Source: Methylotuvimicrobium alcaliphilum 20Z
GTDB lineage: Bacteria; Pseudomonadota; Gammaproteobacteria; Methylococcales; Methylomonadaceae
Direction of reading: 5' to 3'
NCBI RefSeq assembly: GCF_000968535.2
Contig: NC_016112.1
Location: 248,001-312,000 of the forward strand
DNA: 64,000 bases
Shown: one piece after another, positions 17,288 through 26,050 of the stretch
Layout: every line of letters starts with the position of its first letter
How positions within the stretch are numbered: the stretch's first letter is position 1
Notes under the pieces: generated by a model
Databases searched by the model: none
Told to the model about the DNA's origin: nothing
Seen by the model: only the letters and a program-made list of their open reading frames with translations
Position numbers and translations under genes: made by a program

Positions 17288-18157
17288 ATGCCATTAGAAC
17301 AACTCGTCGAACACTTCAATGACCGCCTTGAATGGGAGCATCATACCAATTTCCGTCCCTTCTTTTTAAAAGAAGGAGTCGTGCATGGTTTATTCGGTCC
17401 CATTCATATCACTACTGAACTGGCGCCTCTGCGCGAAACGCGGAAACCCTCAACGATAGCAGGCTATATTGCCAAGCTTAATGTCAGCACTTCCGAAATT
17501 CCGCATCTGCAAAGCCATGAATTGGATTTGATTATATCGCTGCCTGCACGGCAATCAATTTGTCCCGATTCCATAGTCGATTTTGATCGTTTAGCTCGTA
17601 CCGTTCATATGCTCAATTTTTTGCCGATTTCCCATGAGCCGTTTTTTTTGCAACTAGAGGTCGATCCTAGGCATATTCTCGGCGTCAAGAAAGATCATGG
17701 AGCGTATTTTCAAGAAGTTATCGGGAAATGCGGTTTGGAGCCCAATAACATCGTAATTACTTTGAGTGTAAGCAGCGTCTATGCCAATTATTACGAAGCC
17801 TTGCTGAAGGGGCTTGAAAACTACCGGCAGCGCGGTTATCGAGTGGCCCTTAAATTTGATTACAACGGTTTGAGTGGTTCGGCTTTAGAGCTGATTACGG
17901 CCTTATCGCCAGATAATGTCGGTCTGTCGGCCAAGGATCTTGGCAGGATTCAAGACAATCAATTACCGCACAAACTGCATCGCTTGCACAAACTGACGGA
18001 TTCGGTCGGTGGGCAAACAGCGTTGCTTGATATCGAGGATGCCAATATCAAGGCTTTGGCTCGTACGATTGGATTCAATTGGGTGCAAGGCGCTTATTAC
18101 GAACAATCGGTTGCTTCGATCGAAGACACCGCTTTACATCTGTCGAGGGCTGTCTAA
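17288..18157 (+). CDS. Degenerate EAL-like domain protein
   Basis: The 289-residue protein resembles the second half of an EAL (c-di-GMP phosphodiesterase) barrel: NIVITLSVSSVYANY, then LENYRQRGYRVALKFDYNGLSG, ALSPDNVGLSAKDLG and a final IEDANIKALARTIGFNWVQGAYYEQ, which parallels the family's 'A..LG....QGYY' end. The E-A/V-L signature and most metal ligands are not visible, so it is probably catalytically inactive, perhaps a ligand-binding or protein-binding domain. An AAGGAG precedes the ATG. The stop overlaps the next start (TAATG), so it is coupled to the hydrolase. Confidence 0.6.
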   Translation: MPLEQLVEHFNDRLEWEHHTNFRPFFLKEGVVHGLFGPIHITTELAPLRETRKPSTIAGYIAKLNVSTSEIPHLQSHELDLIISLPARQSICPDSIVDFDRLARTVHMLNFLPISHEPFFLQLEVDPRHILGVKKDHGAYFQEVIGKCGLEPNNIVITLSVSSVYANYYEALLKGLENYRQRGYRVALKFDYNGLSGSALELITALSPDNVGLSAKDLGRIQDNQLPHKLHRLHKLTDSVGGQTALLDIEDANIKALARTIGFNWVQGAYYEQSVASIEDTALHLSRAV

Positions 18158-18789
18158 TGAAAACGAAAATAATCACCGTACCGGGTTTTCACGGCAGTGA
18201 TGTCAAACATTGGCAAACCTGGCTGGAGCGGCAATTGCCGGGCAGCGAGCGCGTTACCGGCATCGACTGGGAGAGTCCGCAAATTTTTAGCTGGGCCAAC
18301 GCGATCGAAAAGCATATCGATGCGACGCCCAACCGAGTGATTCTGGTCGCGCACAGTTTCGGCTGTCTGGCTAGCGCTTTGGTAGCATCACGTCTTCCTG
18401 AAAAAGTAGCCGGTTTGATCTTGGTCGCGCCGGCGTCGCCGCAGCGCTTTTCTATGACGGGGCCGATAGCTGTCGACTCGAGACCTCAAAACGATATTTC
18501 CGGTTTTTTGCCGAATCGACGACTCGATACATTGGGCTTGTTGGTAGCCAGTCAAAACGATCCCTGGATGCAATTCAGTCAGGCCGAACAATTCAGTCGT
18601 CAATGGGGTTTGACGCTTTATGACGCTGGCAATGCGGGCCACATCAACAGCGAGGCCGGCTATGGCGAGTGGCCGTTGATAGTGGAATGGGTCACGTCAC
18701 TGCAAGTTTTGCTTGAAAGCGCTATGGTCAATTTATCGATTCAACTACCGAAAAAACTGATGTTTTCATCATCGCCCTATTCCGCCTAA
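18157..18789 (+). CDS. RBBP9/YdeN-type alpha/beta hydrolase
   Basis: A 210-residue serine hydrolase of the RBBP9/YdeN family: VPGFHGSDVKHWQTWLE near the start, nucleophile elbow AHSFG (Ser about 66), acid in ASQNDPWM, and catalytic His in GNAGHINSEAGYG. This pattern is diagnostic of the family; substrates are unknown. I chose ATG at 18157, which overlaps the preceding stop, because it gives the family's normal start MKTKIITVPGF; an in-frame upstream ATG at 18079 lies inside the EAL-like gene. Confidence 0.8.
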   Translation: MKTKIITVPGFHGSDVKHWQTWLERQLPGSERVTGIDWESPQIFSWANAIEKHIDATPNRVILVAHSFGCLASALVASRLPEKVAGLILVAPASPQRFSMTGPIAVDSRPQNDISGFLPNRRLDTLGLLVASQNDPWMQFSQAEQFSRQWGLTLYDAGNAGHINSEAGYGEWPLIVEWVTSLQVLLESAMVNLSIQLPKKLMFSSSPYSA

Positions 18790-19101
18790 GGAAAGGCTGC
18801 TTCTTTCTCAATAAAGCTTCCAACCGGAGCAATCCTTTGACAAAGGATTGCGATGCAAACCCTGCCATGCTTACTATCTTAGCCATGTTTCCTCAATGGC
18901 GTTTATTCTAAATTCGGCAGTTTAACCATGAAGCGCATGAAGTCTTTCAACGGCTTGTCCTAAAATTTCGAATAACCTTTTAGGGGGCAAAAATGATTTG
19001 CATAGGCAGAATAAGCTATTGAGTTAACTTCATATTCTTCATGATCTTCATGGTGAAATGCTTTTTCTAGGATCGAATAGTTGAACTCGCCATCCATTCG
19101 T
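18790..19101. other. Intergenic region with hairpin and partial R6
   Basis: A perfect 10-bp stem hairpin (18829-18851, gcaatcctttg...) may end the plus-strand hydrolase transcript, though no T-run follows. From about 18910 to 19080 there are pieces of repeat R6 (attcggcagtttaaccatgaagc and ttcatggtgaaatgc). No gene. Confidence 0.5.
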
Positions 19102-20145
19102 TCAGTTAAACCAATGCGCATGTTTGATATGCAACGACACCCGGTCGCCTTTTTGCAAAGCCAGTTCGCGAAATTGCTCGTTCGGCATTTCCGCAAAGAT
19201 CGTTGTTGCCTTGCCGTTAGTGCCGTCCTTGTGTAATTCCAGCCGGATGATAGCGCCCAGATGTTGCCAATCTTTTAGGTAAACGGGGGCATTGGCGGGA
19301 TCTTGCGGTTTTTCGACTTGGATGTTGTGCGGACGCACATGAGCGATGATACCTTTGGGATCGTCGATACTGATTCCGGTGCCGGCAAGCCAGGCGCTGT
19401 CACCCTGTTCCAGCTGAAAGACATTGGTATGGCCAATGAAACGCGATACGAAATCGTTGTTTGGACTGTCGTAAATCTCGCTGGGCGAGCCTTTTTGCTC
19501 GATCTTGCCGTGATTGAGTACGACGATCTGGCTGGCGACTTCCATCGCTTCTTCCTGATCGTGCGTCACGAAAATGCTGGTGACGTTCAGCTCATGATGC
19601 AAATGCCGCAGCCACAGCCGCAAGTCCTTGCGCACACTGGCGTCGAGCGCGCCGAACGGCTCGTCGAGCAACAACACCGACGGCTCGACCGCCAAGGCGC
19701 GGGCCAATGCGATGCGTTGGCGTTGGCCGCCGGAAAGTTGATCGGGGAAACGGTCGGCCAACCAGTCCAATTGCACCAGATTGAGAAGCGCATGCACTTT
19801 TTCCTGGATTTTGGTTTCGCTAGGACGTTCCTTTCTCGGTTTGACCCTGAGACCGAAGGCGATATTGTCGAATACCGTCATGTGCCGGAATAGCGCGTAA
19901 TGTTGAAAAACAAAGCCGATTTGCCGGTTTTTTACCGGTTGGTCGGTGACATCGCTGCCATTCAATAAAACCTGTCCTCGATCCGCTTGTTCCAGTCCGG
20001 CGATGATGCGTAGTAAGGTGGTCTTGCCACAGCCGGACGGCCCCAGTAAAGCGACCAATTCGCCTTCGGGGATTTCCAGGTTGATGTTTTTCAGGGCAGC
20101 GAAATTACCGAAGCGTTTGCTGATATTGTTTAAAGTAATGCTCAT
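19102..20145 (-). CDS. cysA: Sulfate/thiosulfate ABC transporter ATP-binding protein CysA
   Basis: A 347-residue ATPase energising sulfate/thiosulfate import. Walker A is GPSGCGKTT (about 35-43), the ABC signature [15 protein letters not shown] lies near 135-149, Walker [12 protein letters not shown] follows, and the H-loop is in [12 protein letters not shown]. The C-terminal regulatory TOBE-like domain contains [13 protein letters not shown]. The start at 20145 ([13 protein letters not shown]) has GAGAGC upstream; an ATG at 20190 adds an unlike leader. It is the last gene of the sbp-cysT-cysW-cysA series but is separated from cysW by a 264-bp palindromic insert. Confidence 0.95.
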   Translation of the reverse strand: MSITLNNISKRFGNFAALKNINLEIPEGELVALLGPSGCGKTTLLRIIAGLEQADRGQVLLNGSDVTDQPVKNRQIGFVFQHYALFRHMTVFDNIAFGLRVKPRKERPSETKIQEKVHALLNLVQLDWLADRFPDQLSGGQRQRIALARALAVEPSVLLLDEPFGALDASVRKDLRLWLRHLHHELNVTSIFVTHDQEEAMEVASQIVVLNHGKIEQKGSPSEIYDSPNNDFVSRFIGHTNVFQLEQGDSAWLAGTGISIDDPKGIIAHVRPHNIQVEKPQDPANAPVYLKDWQHLGAIIRLELHKDGTNGKATTIFAEMPNEQFRELALQKGDRVSLHIKHAHWFN

Positions 20146-20214
20146 AGTGATGCTCTCGTTCAATTTGTTTATGTAGGTGGGGTTGAACAACGTGAAACCC
20201 AGCTTAATGGTTTT

Positions 20215-20398
20215 TCAAATGGTTCCCACGCTCTGCGTCACTGCCATTAAGTTAAGGTAAGTCCGTCATTCCGCCATGGACTGGCGGAATCCAGTGCCAT
20301 GGATGGCAAGCTTTTGAGGCACAGTAGAGCCTGAATGCAAGCATTACTTCTCTCTGTGACGGCTTCACTTAATGGCAGTGACGCGGAGCTTGGGAATG
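20215..20398. repeat. Large imperfect palindrome inside the cys operon
   Basis: The arms GGTTCCCACGCTCTGCGTCACTG (about 20220) and the inverted CAGTGACGCGGAGCTTGGGAA (about 20377) enclose roughly 130 bp with a further hairpin (gccatggactggc and ggaatccagtgccatgg). The arms also share TGCCATTAAG / CTTAATGGCA. It separates cysW from cysA. Confidence 0.7.
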
Positions 20399-20409
20399 AT
20401 GAAAGCAGT

Positions 20410-21276
20410 TTATACCGCCTTCCTATCCTGCTTTTGCCGCCATTCCAAATAGGTTTTCACAATCAAGGTAACCACCGCCAAGCCTGCCAGCAGCGAGGCG
20501 CTGGCGAACGAGCCGACGAAGTCGTATTCGTTGTAGGTAATTTCGACATGCAGCGGCAGAGTATTGGTCAGCCCTCGAATATGGCCGGAAACCACCGACA
20601 CCGCGCCGAACTCGCCCATCGCCCGGGCATTACAAAGTAGTACGCCGTACAGCAGCCCCCATTTGATATTGGGAAGGGTAACTTTAAAAAAAGTTTGCCA
20701 ACCGCTGGCGCCCAGCGATAAAGCGGCTTCTTCCTCTTCATGCCCCATTTCCTGCATCAATGGGATCAACTCGCGGGCGACGAACGGAAAGGTCACGAAC
20801 AAAGTCGCTAGAATGATGCCGGGCACCGCGAAGATGACCTTGATATCGTATTCGGACAGCCATGGGCCTAGCCAGCCTTGAGCGCCGAATACCAGCACGA
20901 AGATCAAACCGGCGATGACCGGCGACACCGAGAACGGCAGGTCGATCAGCGTGATCAATAAACTTTTACCGCGAAACTCGAAACGGGCGATGGCCCACGC
21001 CGCGCAAATGCCGAAAAAAGTTGTTAGCGGCACGGTCACTGCGGCGGTCAACAGCGTCAGCCGTATTGCCGCTAGGGTGTCGGGGTGAGACAGGCTGTCG
21101 CTGTATGCCGTCCAGCCTTTGCTGAAGGCTTCGATCAGTACGGTCGCCAGCGGCAGGATCAAGAACAGCCCGATAATCGCCAAGGTTACGCCTATCAGTC
21201 CAAAGCGAACCCAGCCCGGATCGTTTAGCGCGATCGGTTTAGGTTGGTATGCATGAGTTGCAGTCACTGTATTCAT
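20410..21276 (-). CDS. cysW: Sulfate ABC transporter permease CysW
   Basis: A 288-residue inner-membrane permease with six predicted helices and the EAA loop (EEEAALSLGASGWQTFFKVTLPNIKWGLLYG) that docks onto CysA. The N-terminal half includes PLATVLIEAFSKGW, and RAMGEFGAVSVVSGHIRG near residue 215 is typical of CysW. I start at ATG 21276 (MNTVTATHAYQ), downstream of the cysT end; an upstream in-frame ATG at 21321 would overlap cysT. Confidence 0.93.
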   Translation of the reverse strand: MNTVTATHAYQPKPIALNDPGWVRFGLIGVTLAIIGLFLILPLATVLIEAFSKGWTAYSDSLSHPDTLAAIRLTLLTAAVTVPLTTFFGICAAWAIARFEFRGKSLLITLIDLPFSVSPVIAGLIFVLVFGAQGWLGPWLSEYDIKVIFAVPGIILATLFVTFPFVARELIPLMQEMGHEEEEAALSLGASGWQTFFKVTLPNIKWGLLYGVLLCNARAMGEFGAVSVVSGHIRGLTNTLPLHVEITYNEYDFVGSFASASLLAGLAVVTLIVKTYLEWRQKQDRKAV

Positions 21277-21287
21277 TTGAGCGTCTC

Positions 21288-22115
21288 TCAGAGTTGGCCG
21301 CTGCGGCGGCGTACCCACCATTGCAGCGCATTGACCAGTAATAACAATAAAAACGAAATGACCAGCATGGTCAGTCCGATCGCGGTCGCGCCGGCATAGT
21401 CGTATTGCTCCAGCTTCGTGATGATCAGCAGCGGCACGATTTCGGACACATAAGGCATGTTGCCGGCGATGAAAATGACCGAGCCGTACTCGCCGACTCC
21501 GCGCGCGAAGGCCAGTGCGAAACCGGTCAGTGTTGCCGGCAGGATATTGGGCAGAATGATTCGGATAAAAGTCTGCAGACGATTGGCGCCGAGGCTCGCG
21601 GCCGCTTCCTCCATTGCCGTGTCGAATTCCTGCAGCACCGGTTCGACTGTACGCACGACAAACGGTAGTCCGATAAAAATCAGCGCAAACACGATACCAA
21701 GGGGCTTATAGGCGATTTGCACGCCCAGCGTGTCCATGACGATACGACCGATCCAGCCATTAGGCTCGTAGATCGCCGCCAACACGATGCCGGCAACGGC
21801 GGTGGGCAGCGCGAACGGCAGATCGATCAGCGCGTCGAATAGTTTTTTGCCGGGAAACGGATAGCGCACCAGGGTCCAGGCGATGATAAAGCCGAACAGC
21901 GCGGCGATACCGGCCGCGATCAACGCTGAAACAAAACTGACGCGGAACGAAGCTTGAACCCGGGCATTGGTCAGTATGTCCCAGTATTGATCCAGGCTGA
22001 GCTGCATACTTTTGAACACCAGTGCACTCAAGGGAATCAGCACGATCAACGCCAGATAAAACAGCGTAAAACCCAGTGTGGGACGAAACCCCGGCATAAT
22101 ATGGCTTTGTGGCAT
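21288..22115 (-). CDS. cysT: Sulfate ABC transporter permease CysT
   Basis: A 275-residue permease partner of CysW. Helices begin at residue about 11; the EAA loop reads EEAAASLGANRLQTFIRIILPNILPA and the family stretch ARGVGEYGSVIFIAGNMPYVSEI is present. In the inner membrane it forms the sulfate channel with CysW. The gene is 11 bp upstream of the cysW start, and 558 bp of repeats separate it from sbp. Confidence 0.93.
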   Translation of the reverse strand: MPQSHIMPGFRPTLGFTLFYLALIVLIPLSALVFKSMQLSLDQYWDILTNARVQASFRVSFVSALIAAGIAALFGFIIAWTLVRYPFPGKKLFDALIDLPFALPTAVAGIVLAAIYEPNGWIGRIVMDTLGVQIAYKPLGIVFALIFIGLPFVVRTVEPVLQEFDTAMEEAAASLGANRLQTFIRIILPNILPATLTGFALAFARGVGEYGSVIFIAGNMPYVSEIVPLLIITKLEQYDYAGATAIGLTMLVISFLLLLLVNALQWWVRRRSGQL

Positions 22116-22673
22116 TTCGGTAGCCTTTAATAAATTGCAAAAAACAGCGGTTTGATAGCTCTCATCCGTTCTTTGTGACGATAAAGCGGCCGGGTATTCC
22201 TGTTACCCAAACTCCGGTTTGGGTAACCATTCCCGCAAGCTCTAGCATTCCCACGCAGAACACTCATCGTTAGACATAAATCGTGTATTACCGTCATGCC
22301 ATCATAGCTAATGTGGGCTCGATACCATTTATAGTCTCCTAACTTTCCCGGCTTCGAAATCGCGATCAGGGGATCGCTCCCACAGAACATTCGGAACCCT
22401 TGTGGGAGCGACGCCTTCGTCGCGATTATCGAAGCCACTGACTTTCAATATCCGCAGATTTATCAAACAGCACTATCCCCAGATATTCGATAATCTTTGT
22501 TCAGCACGTTTGTTTCTGGTTCCCACGGTCTCCCCGTGGGAATCCATAATTTGGTTGTCGAGGTAATAGCGGTATGCATTCCCAGGCTGGAGCGGAGGGG
22601 ATGAGGAAAAACTCTGCGCCTCCGTGCGAGAACTTTCTGGTCTCCAAGGTCCTCCGTGTGAGCGATGCGGATA
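22116..22673. repeat. 558-bp repeat-filled gap between sbp and cysT
   Basis: No gene. It holds a hairpin (22200-22226, gttacccaaac/gtttgggtaac), and from about 22350 to 22525 repeat R5: CGCGATCAGGGGATCGCTCCCACAG..., TGTGGGAGCGACGCC, then cgaagccactgactttcaatatccgcagatttatcaaacag. The second half recurs at 52780-52870 and the first half inverted at 30720-30795. A further hairpin, ttcccacggtctccccgtgggaa, sits at 22520-22542. Confidence 0.65.
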
Positions 22674-23678
22674 TTACGGTGCATAGATTTGATCGAAGGT
22701 GCCGCCGTCATCGAAGTGCTCGGCCTGTGCCTTATGCCAGCTGCCGAAGAATTCATCCACGGAAAGCCGTTCCAATTTCGGGAAGCGCTCCAAATCTTTT
22801 GGGTCGGCGTGTTCCGGTTGGAATGGGCGGTAATAATATCGGGCCGCCAGTTTTTGCCCGACCGGCGAGTACAAATATTTCAAATAAGCTTCAGCCAAGT
22901 CACGGGTACCGCGTTTCTCGACGGTCTTGTCCACGACCGTGACCGGTGTTTCAGCCAAAATGCTGATCGGCGGCACGACGATTTCGAATTGATCGGTGCC
23001 GTATTGATCGATAGCCAGAAAGGCTTCGTTTTCCCAGGCCAGCAAGACATCGCCGATGCGGCGTTGGACGAAGGTGGTTGTTGAGCCGCGCGCGCCGGAA
23101 TCCAGAATCGGTACGTTTTTAAACAGTTTGTTGACGAAATCCTTGGCGGCTTCGGGACTGCCGTATTTTTTCTCGGCGAAGGCCCAGGCGGCCAGATAAT
23201 TGTAACGGGCGCCGCCGGAGGTTTTCGGGTTCGGCGTGATGACCGCCACGCCGTCCTTGATCAGATCGTCCCAATCCTTGATGCCTTTCGGGTTGCCCTT
23301 ACGCACCAGAAACACGATGGTCGAAGTATAGGGGGCACTGTTGTTCGGCAGGCGCTTTTGCCAGTCTTTATCGAGCTTCCCGGAAATTTCGGCAATCTGG
23401 TCGATGTCATACGACAAGGCCAGCGTCAACACATCGCCTTCCAAACCGTCGATGACCGCGCGCGCCTGCTTGCCGGCGCCGCCGTGCGATTGTTGTATCG
23501 TGACCGTCTCGCCGGTCTTGGTTTTCCAATCGGCGATGAATGCTTTATTGAACGCCTGATACAGCTCTCGGGTCGGGTCGTAGGAGATGTTCAGCAACGT
23601 TCGGTCGGCAAACGCGCCGGTAGCGCTTAATAATCCTGCCGCGAGCAGGGCGGTTTTGAGCCATTTTTGAGGTTTCAT
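22674..23678 (-). CDS. sbp: Periplasmic sulfate-binding protein
   Basis: A 334-residue periplasmic receptor for the CysTWA importer. A signal peptide (residues 1-24, ending ATGAFA) precedes [23 protein letters not shown], the N-terminal signature of sulfate-binding proteins. [31 protein letters not shown] and [24 protein letters not shown] carry the ligand-binding loops. It is 21 bp downstream of the porin gene, in one transcript with it. Confidence 0.95.
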   Translation of the reverse strand: MKPQKWLKTALLAAGLLSATGAFADRTLLNISYDPTRELYQAFNKAFIADWKTKTGETVTIQQSHGGAGKQARAVIDGLEGDVLTLALSYDIDQIAEISGKLDKDWQKRLPNNSAPYTSTIVFLVRKGNPKGIKDWDDLIKDGVAVITPNPKTSGGARYNYLAAWAFAEKKYGSPEAAKDFVNKLFKNVPILDSGARGSTTTFVQRRIGDVLLAWENEAFLAIDQYGTDQFEIVVPPISILAETPVTVVDKTVEKRGTRDLAEAYLKYLYSPVGQKLAARYYYRPFQPEHADPKDLERFPKLERLSVDEFFGSWHKAQAEHFDDGGTFDQIYAP

Positions 23679-23699
23679 AAGTGTTCCTGGTTTCGAGGG

Positions 23700-25172
23700 T
23701 TATTTGAAAATATCGAGTGCGTTGAACGACAATTCCACATAGATAAAGTCCGATTGGTTCGATTTCGTGCCATTGGCGGCCACTTGTCGGTTGTTGGTAA
23801 ATTCGCCATTGGTGAAATGGGTATAACCGACATTGGCGGCAATATAAGGCGTTATGTTGTAGCGGGCGCGAAAATCGAGACCGTGACCCAAAAAGTCGCC
23901 GCTATTGCCGGTCGGGTCGCGATTGAAACTACTCCCGTCTAACAGGTTGTTAAAACGGTCGGTATTACTCTCCAGCCAGAAGGCGCTGTAACCGCCGTCG
24001 AGTTTTAGCCCCTTGATCGGTTCGAATTCGATTTTGACCTTGGGCGCGATCACGTTTTCAGGGATCATGTAATCATCCGATGACCAAGGCCTGGCGAAGC
24101 CGAAGAAGCGTTCGAAGCGATTGTTTTTGTAGTCGTTGGGGTCTTTATCCCCGGTGACATGACCGTAAAATGCGCTGATCCGAGGTTTCCATGGGTGCTC
24201 CAAGAAGGTGTAACCGACTTCGGCGGTGACCATATAGGCATCATGTTGCCGTCCGTCGTCGCGGCCGAATTGATAGGTGCCGGTCAGATCGTAATTGATG
24301 CCGGTATCGCTTACCCAGCCGGACAAGCGCAACCCTGTGGCGTGAATATCCCTCGCTCGGTTGCGATTGCCGGGACTCGCATCTTGTCTAAGCGCCATGT
24401 AATAAGGCTCGATAGTCACGATATCGGACCATTTGCGCCAGTGACCGATGATCGATGAAAACCATTGGTCTTGATTCGGTTTGTCGAAATCGGTCATCAG
24501 TCGGGTCAACGGTTGCAGGGCCAGTAAATCGAGTGCCCAATCGTTGGCGTCTTCTCCCAGACTGGCGCGAAAACCTTGAAAAGTATTGGTGGTGTTGCGC
24601 CATTTGTTCAAGCCGATCAAGCGCCTGTCCAAAAATTCGAACGCCATGCGCCCCGCACGAATGAAGGCAGGCCGGGCATTGCCGCGATCGTCGTAACCCA
24701 GTGCATCCTTGAAATGCAGCTCCATATAGCCTTGAATCAGTTCGAATTCGTTGATGTCGCGGTTATCGCGGTCAAACTGGCTGTTATAGCGGCGCGCATC
24801 TTCGAATTCGGCGACGGCGCGCAACGGGTCCAGAATTTCTTTGATCCCGAGATAGGCGCGGGTTCGGAGTAAAATAGGCTCGTCCAAACTGCGGCTAGGA
24901 CGGCGGCGCACGTCGTTTTCACGGCGTTCATAGCGCATCCGGTAATCGAGACCGACATCCAGCCACGTGATATCTTCCGTACCTTTTATTCCAGTTTTAC
25001 TGAGATTGCGGACATAGTCGGGCGGGTCGGTTTCGCGTTTGGTTCCGTAGCTCCCCGGTTCTATATAATAGCTGCTTGGCTGCTCGTCCGTTTTGGCCAC
25101 AGCATGCTGAGCCGGATGAATCAATAAACTGCCGGCCACGAGCCATCCGGCAGTCTTTCTATAAATCGACAT
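23700..25172 (-). CDS. Alginate-export-family outer-membrane porin
   Basis: A 490-residue beta-barrel precursor with a signal peptide (ending near AVA, residue 26). The sequence alternates aromatic/hydrophobic and polar residues and ends in a Phe-rich strand (DFIYVELSFNALDIFK). RMRYERRENDV, FRASLGEDANDWALDLLALQPL and the glycine/aspartate loops fit the PF13372 alginate_exp barrel family. Placed first in front of sbp-cysTWA, it probably carries sulfate or an organosulfur compound across the outer membrane instead of alginate; that role is inference from context. Confidence 0.8.
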   Translation of the reverse strand: MSIYRKTAGWLVAGSLLIHPAQHAVAKTDEQPSSYYIEPGSYGTKRETDPPDYVRNLSKTGIKGTEDITWLDVGLDYRMRYERRENDVRRRPSRSLDEPILLRTRAYLGIKEILDPLRAVAEFEDARRYNSQFDRDNRDINEFELIQGYMELHFKDALGYDDRGNARPAFIRAGRMAFEFLDRRLIGLNKWRNTTNTFQGFRASLGEDANDWALDLLALQPLTRLMTDFDKPNQDQWFSSIIGHWRKWSDIVTIEPYYMALRQDASPGNRNRARDIHATGLRLSGWVSDTGINYDLTGTYQFGRDDGRQHDAYMVTAEVGYTFLEHPWKPRISAFYGHVTGDKDPNDYKNNRFERFFGFARPWSSDDYMIPENVIAPKVKIEFEPIKGLKLDGGYSAFWLESNTDRFNNLLDGSSFNRDPTGNSGDFLGHGLDFRARYNITPYIAANVGYTHFTNGEFTNNRQVAANGTKSNQSDFIYVELSFNALDIFK

Positions 25173-25275
25173 GGTTTATTCCCCCTTGAAAATACAGCCA
25201 CTTCCGGTGTTCCGGTCAGGCAACCGCTAAATTTTATGATCTATCGCCGATGGCTCGGTGGATTAAGCGTTTATT

Positions 25276-25449
25276 TTATCTAGTTTTGATCCGAAATTTT
25301 TCGTGCCGGTCGATTTGCACGATGCGGCCGTCGTGCACCACAATCTCAATCGAGCCGAAACGAATCGTCTGCAAAATCGATATGATGTGTGCAGCGATTT
25401 CCTGATGGTTATCCAGTTTTAATAAATCAAGATCTAATGGTTTATTCAT
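25276..25449 (-). CDS. YezD-like (DUF2292) small protein
   Basis: A 57-residue protein: HQEIAAHIISILQTIRFGSIEIVVHDGRIVQIDRHEKFRI matches the YezD/DUF2292 family, small proteins found repeatedly beside sulfate and sulfonate uptake genes. I start at ATG 25449; an upstream ATG at 25467 is possible. It is the first gene after the shared 40-bp element, so it is likely sulfur-regulated. Its biochemical role is unknown. Confidence 0.75.
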   Translation of the reverse strand: MNKPLDLDLLKLDNHQEIAAHIISILQTIRFGSIEIVVHDGRIVQIDRHEKFRIKTR

Positions 25450-25532
25450 ACAATTTCCGCGCTTCACTTAATTCTGTGTTGATGTGCTGAATTGGTGTTG
25501 TGCGAATGTTAATGAAATAGCAGAAACAAATG

Positions 25533-25572
25533 AAACGATATAATTAGATTTTTATATCTAATTATTAGATAT
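25533..25572. promoter_or_regulatory. AT-rich element shared with the cysB promoter
   Basis: AAACGATATAATTAGATT..., ending TTATTAGATAT, matches the 40-mer upstream of the CysB-like gene (17059-17098, minus strand). It is 84 bp upstream of the YezD start and also holds the inverted pair ATTAGAT / ATCTAAT. Probable CysB target controlling yezD-porin-sbp-cysTWA. Confidence 0.6.
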
Positions 25573-26050
25573 TTGAATATAGAGGCGACGCCATTATTCG
25601 GCAAGTTGATACAAGGCTAACGAAGGAGGAGAGATAGTTGGAAATGAGTCATCGATAAACCTAAATTCGGTAGTTTAACCATGAAGCATATGAAGTTCCT
25701 GAAGATTTTCAAGATATTACCTAGGCGTTCTCGTTAACCTCTTGGGCGAGTGAAAGTTCTATGCAAACACATAACAAGTTGTTGAATTAACTATATATTC
25801 TTCATAGTGAAATGTTTTTTTGGATAAATGGAGTTCATAGGCTTCCCACTTAAGGTGGGGCAAAAGCACTACTCCCTTTATATTCAAAAGTTAGCAAATT
25901 TTAATGAAGGCATGGGGTGTGGCTAGCGAGGATGTCGGCAGCAGGGGGCGCTGCCGAAGGGCTCAACACGAACGGATTAACCTTAAACTGTCCCGCGTTA
26001 ATGAGTAGCCGAGCTAACATATGACCCTTGGGATCTGCGGAATGACAGAT
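25573..26050. repeat. Gap with R6 copy 2 and inverted R3
   Basis: No gene in 478 bp. 25672-25800 is R6 (inverted relative to 7973-8101). 25861-25960 is an inverted, shortened R3 (ctccctttatattcaaaagttagc, then ggtgtggctagcgaggatgtcggc). The remaining 80 bp show nothing further. Confidence 0.65.
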
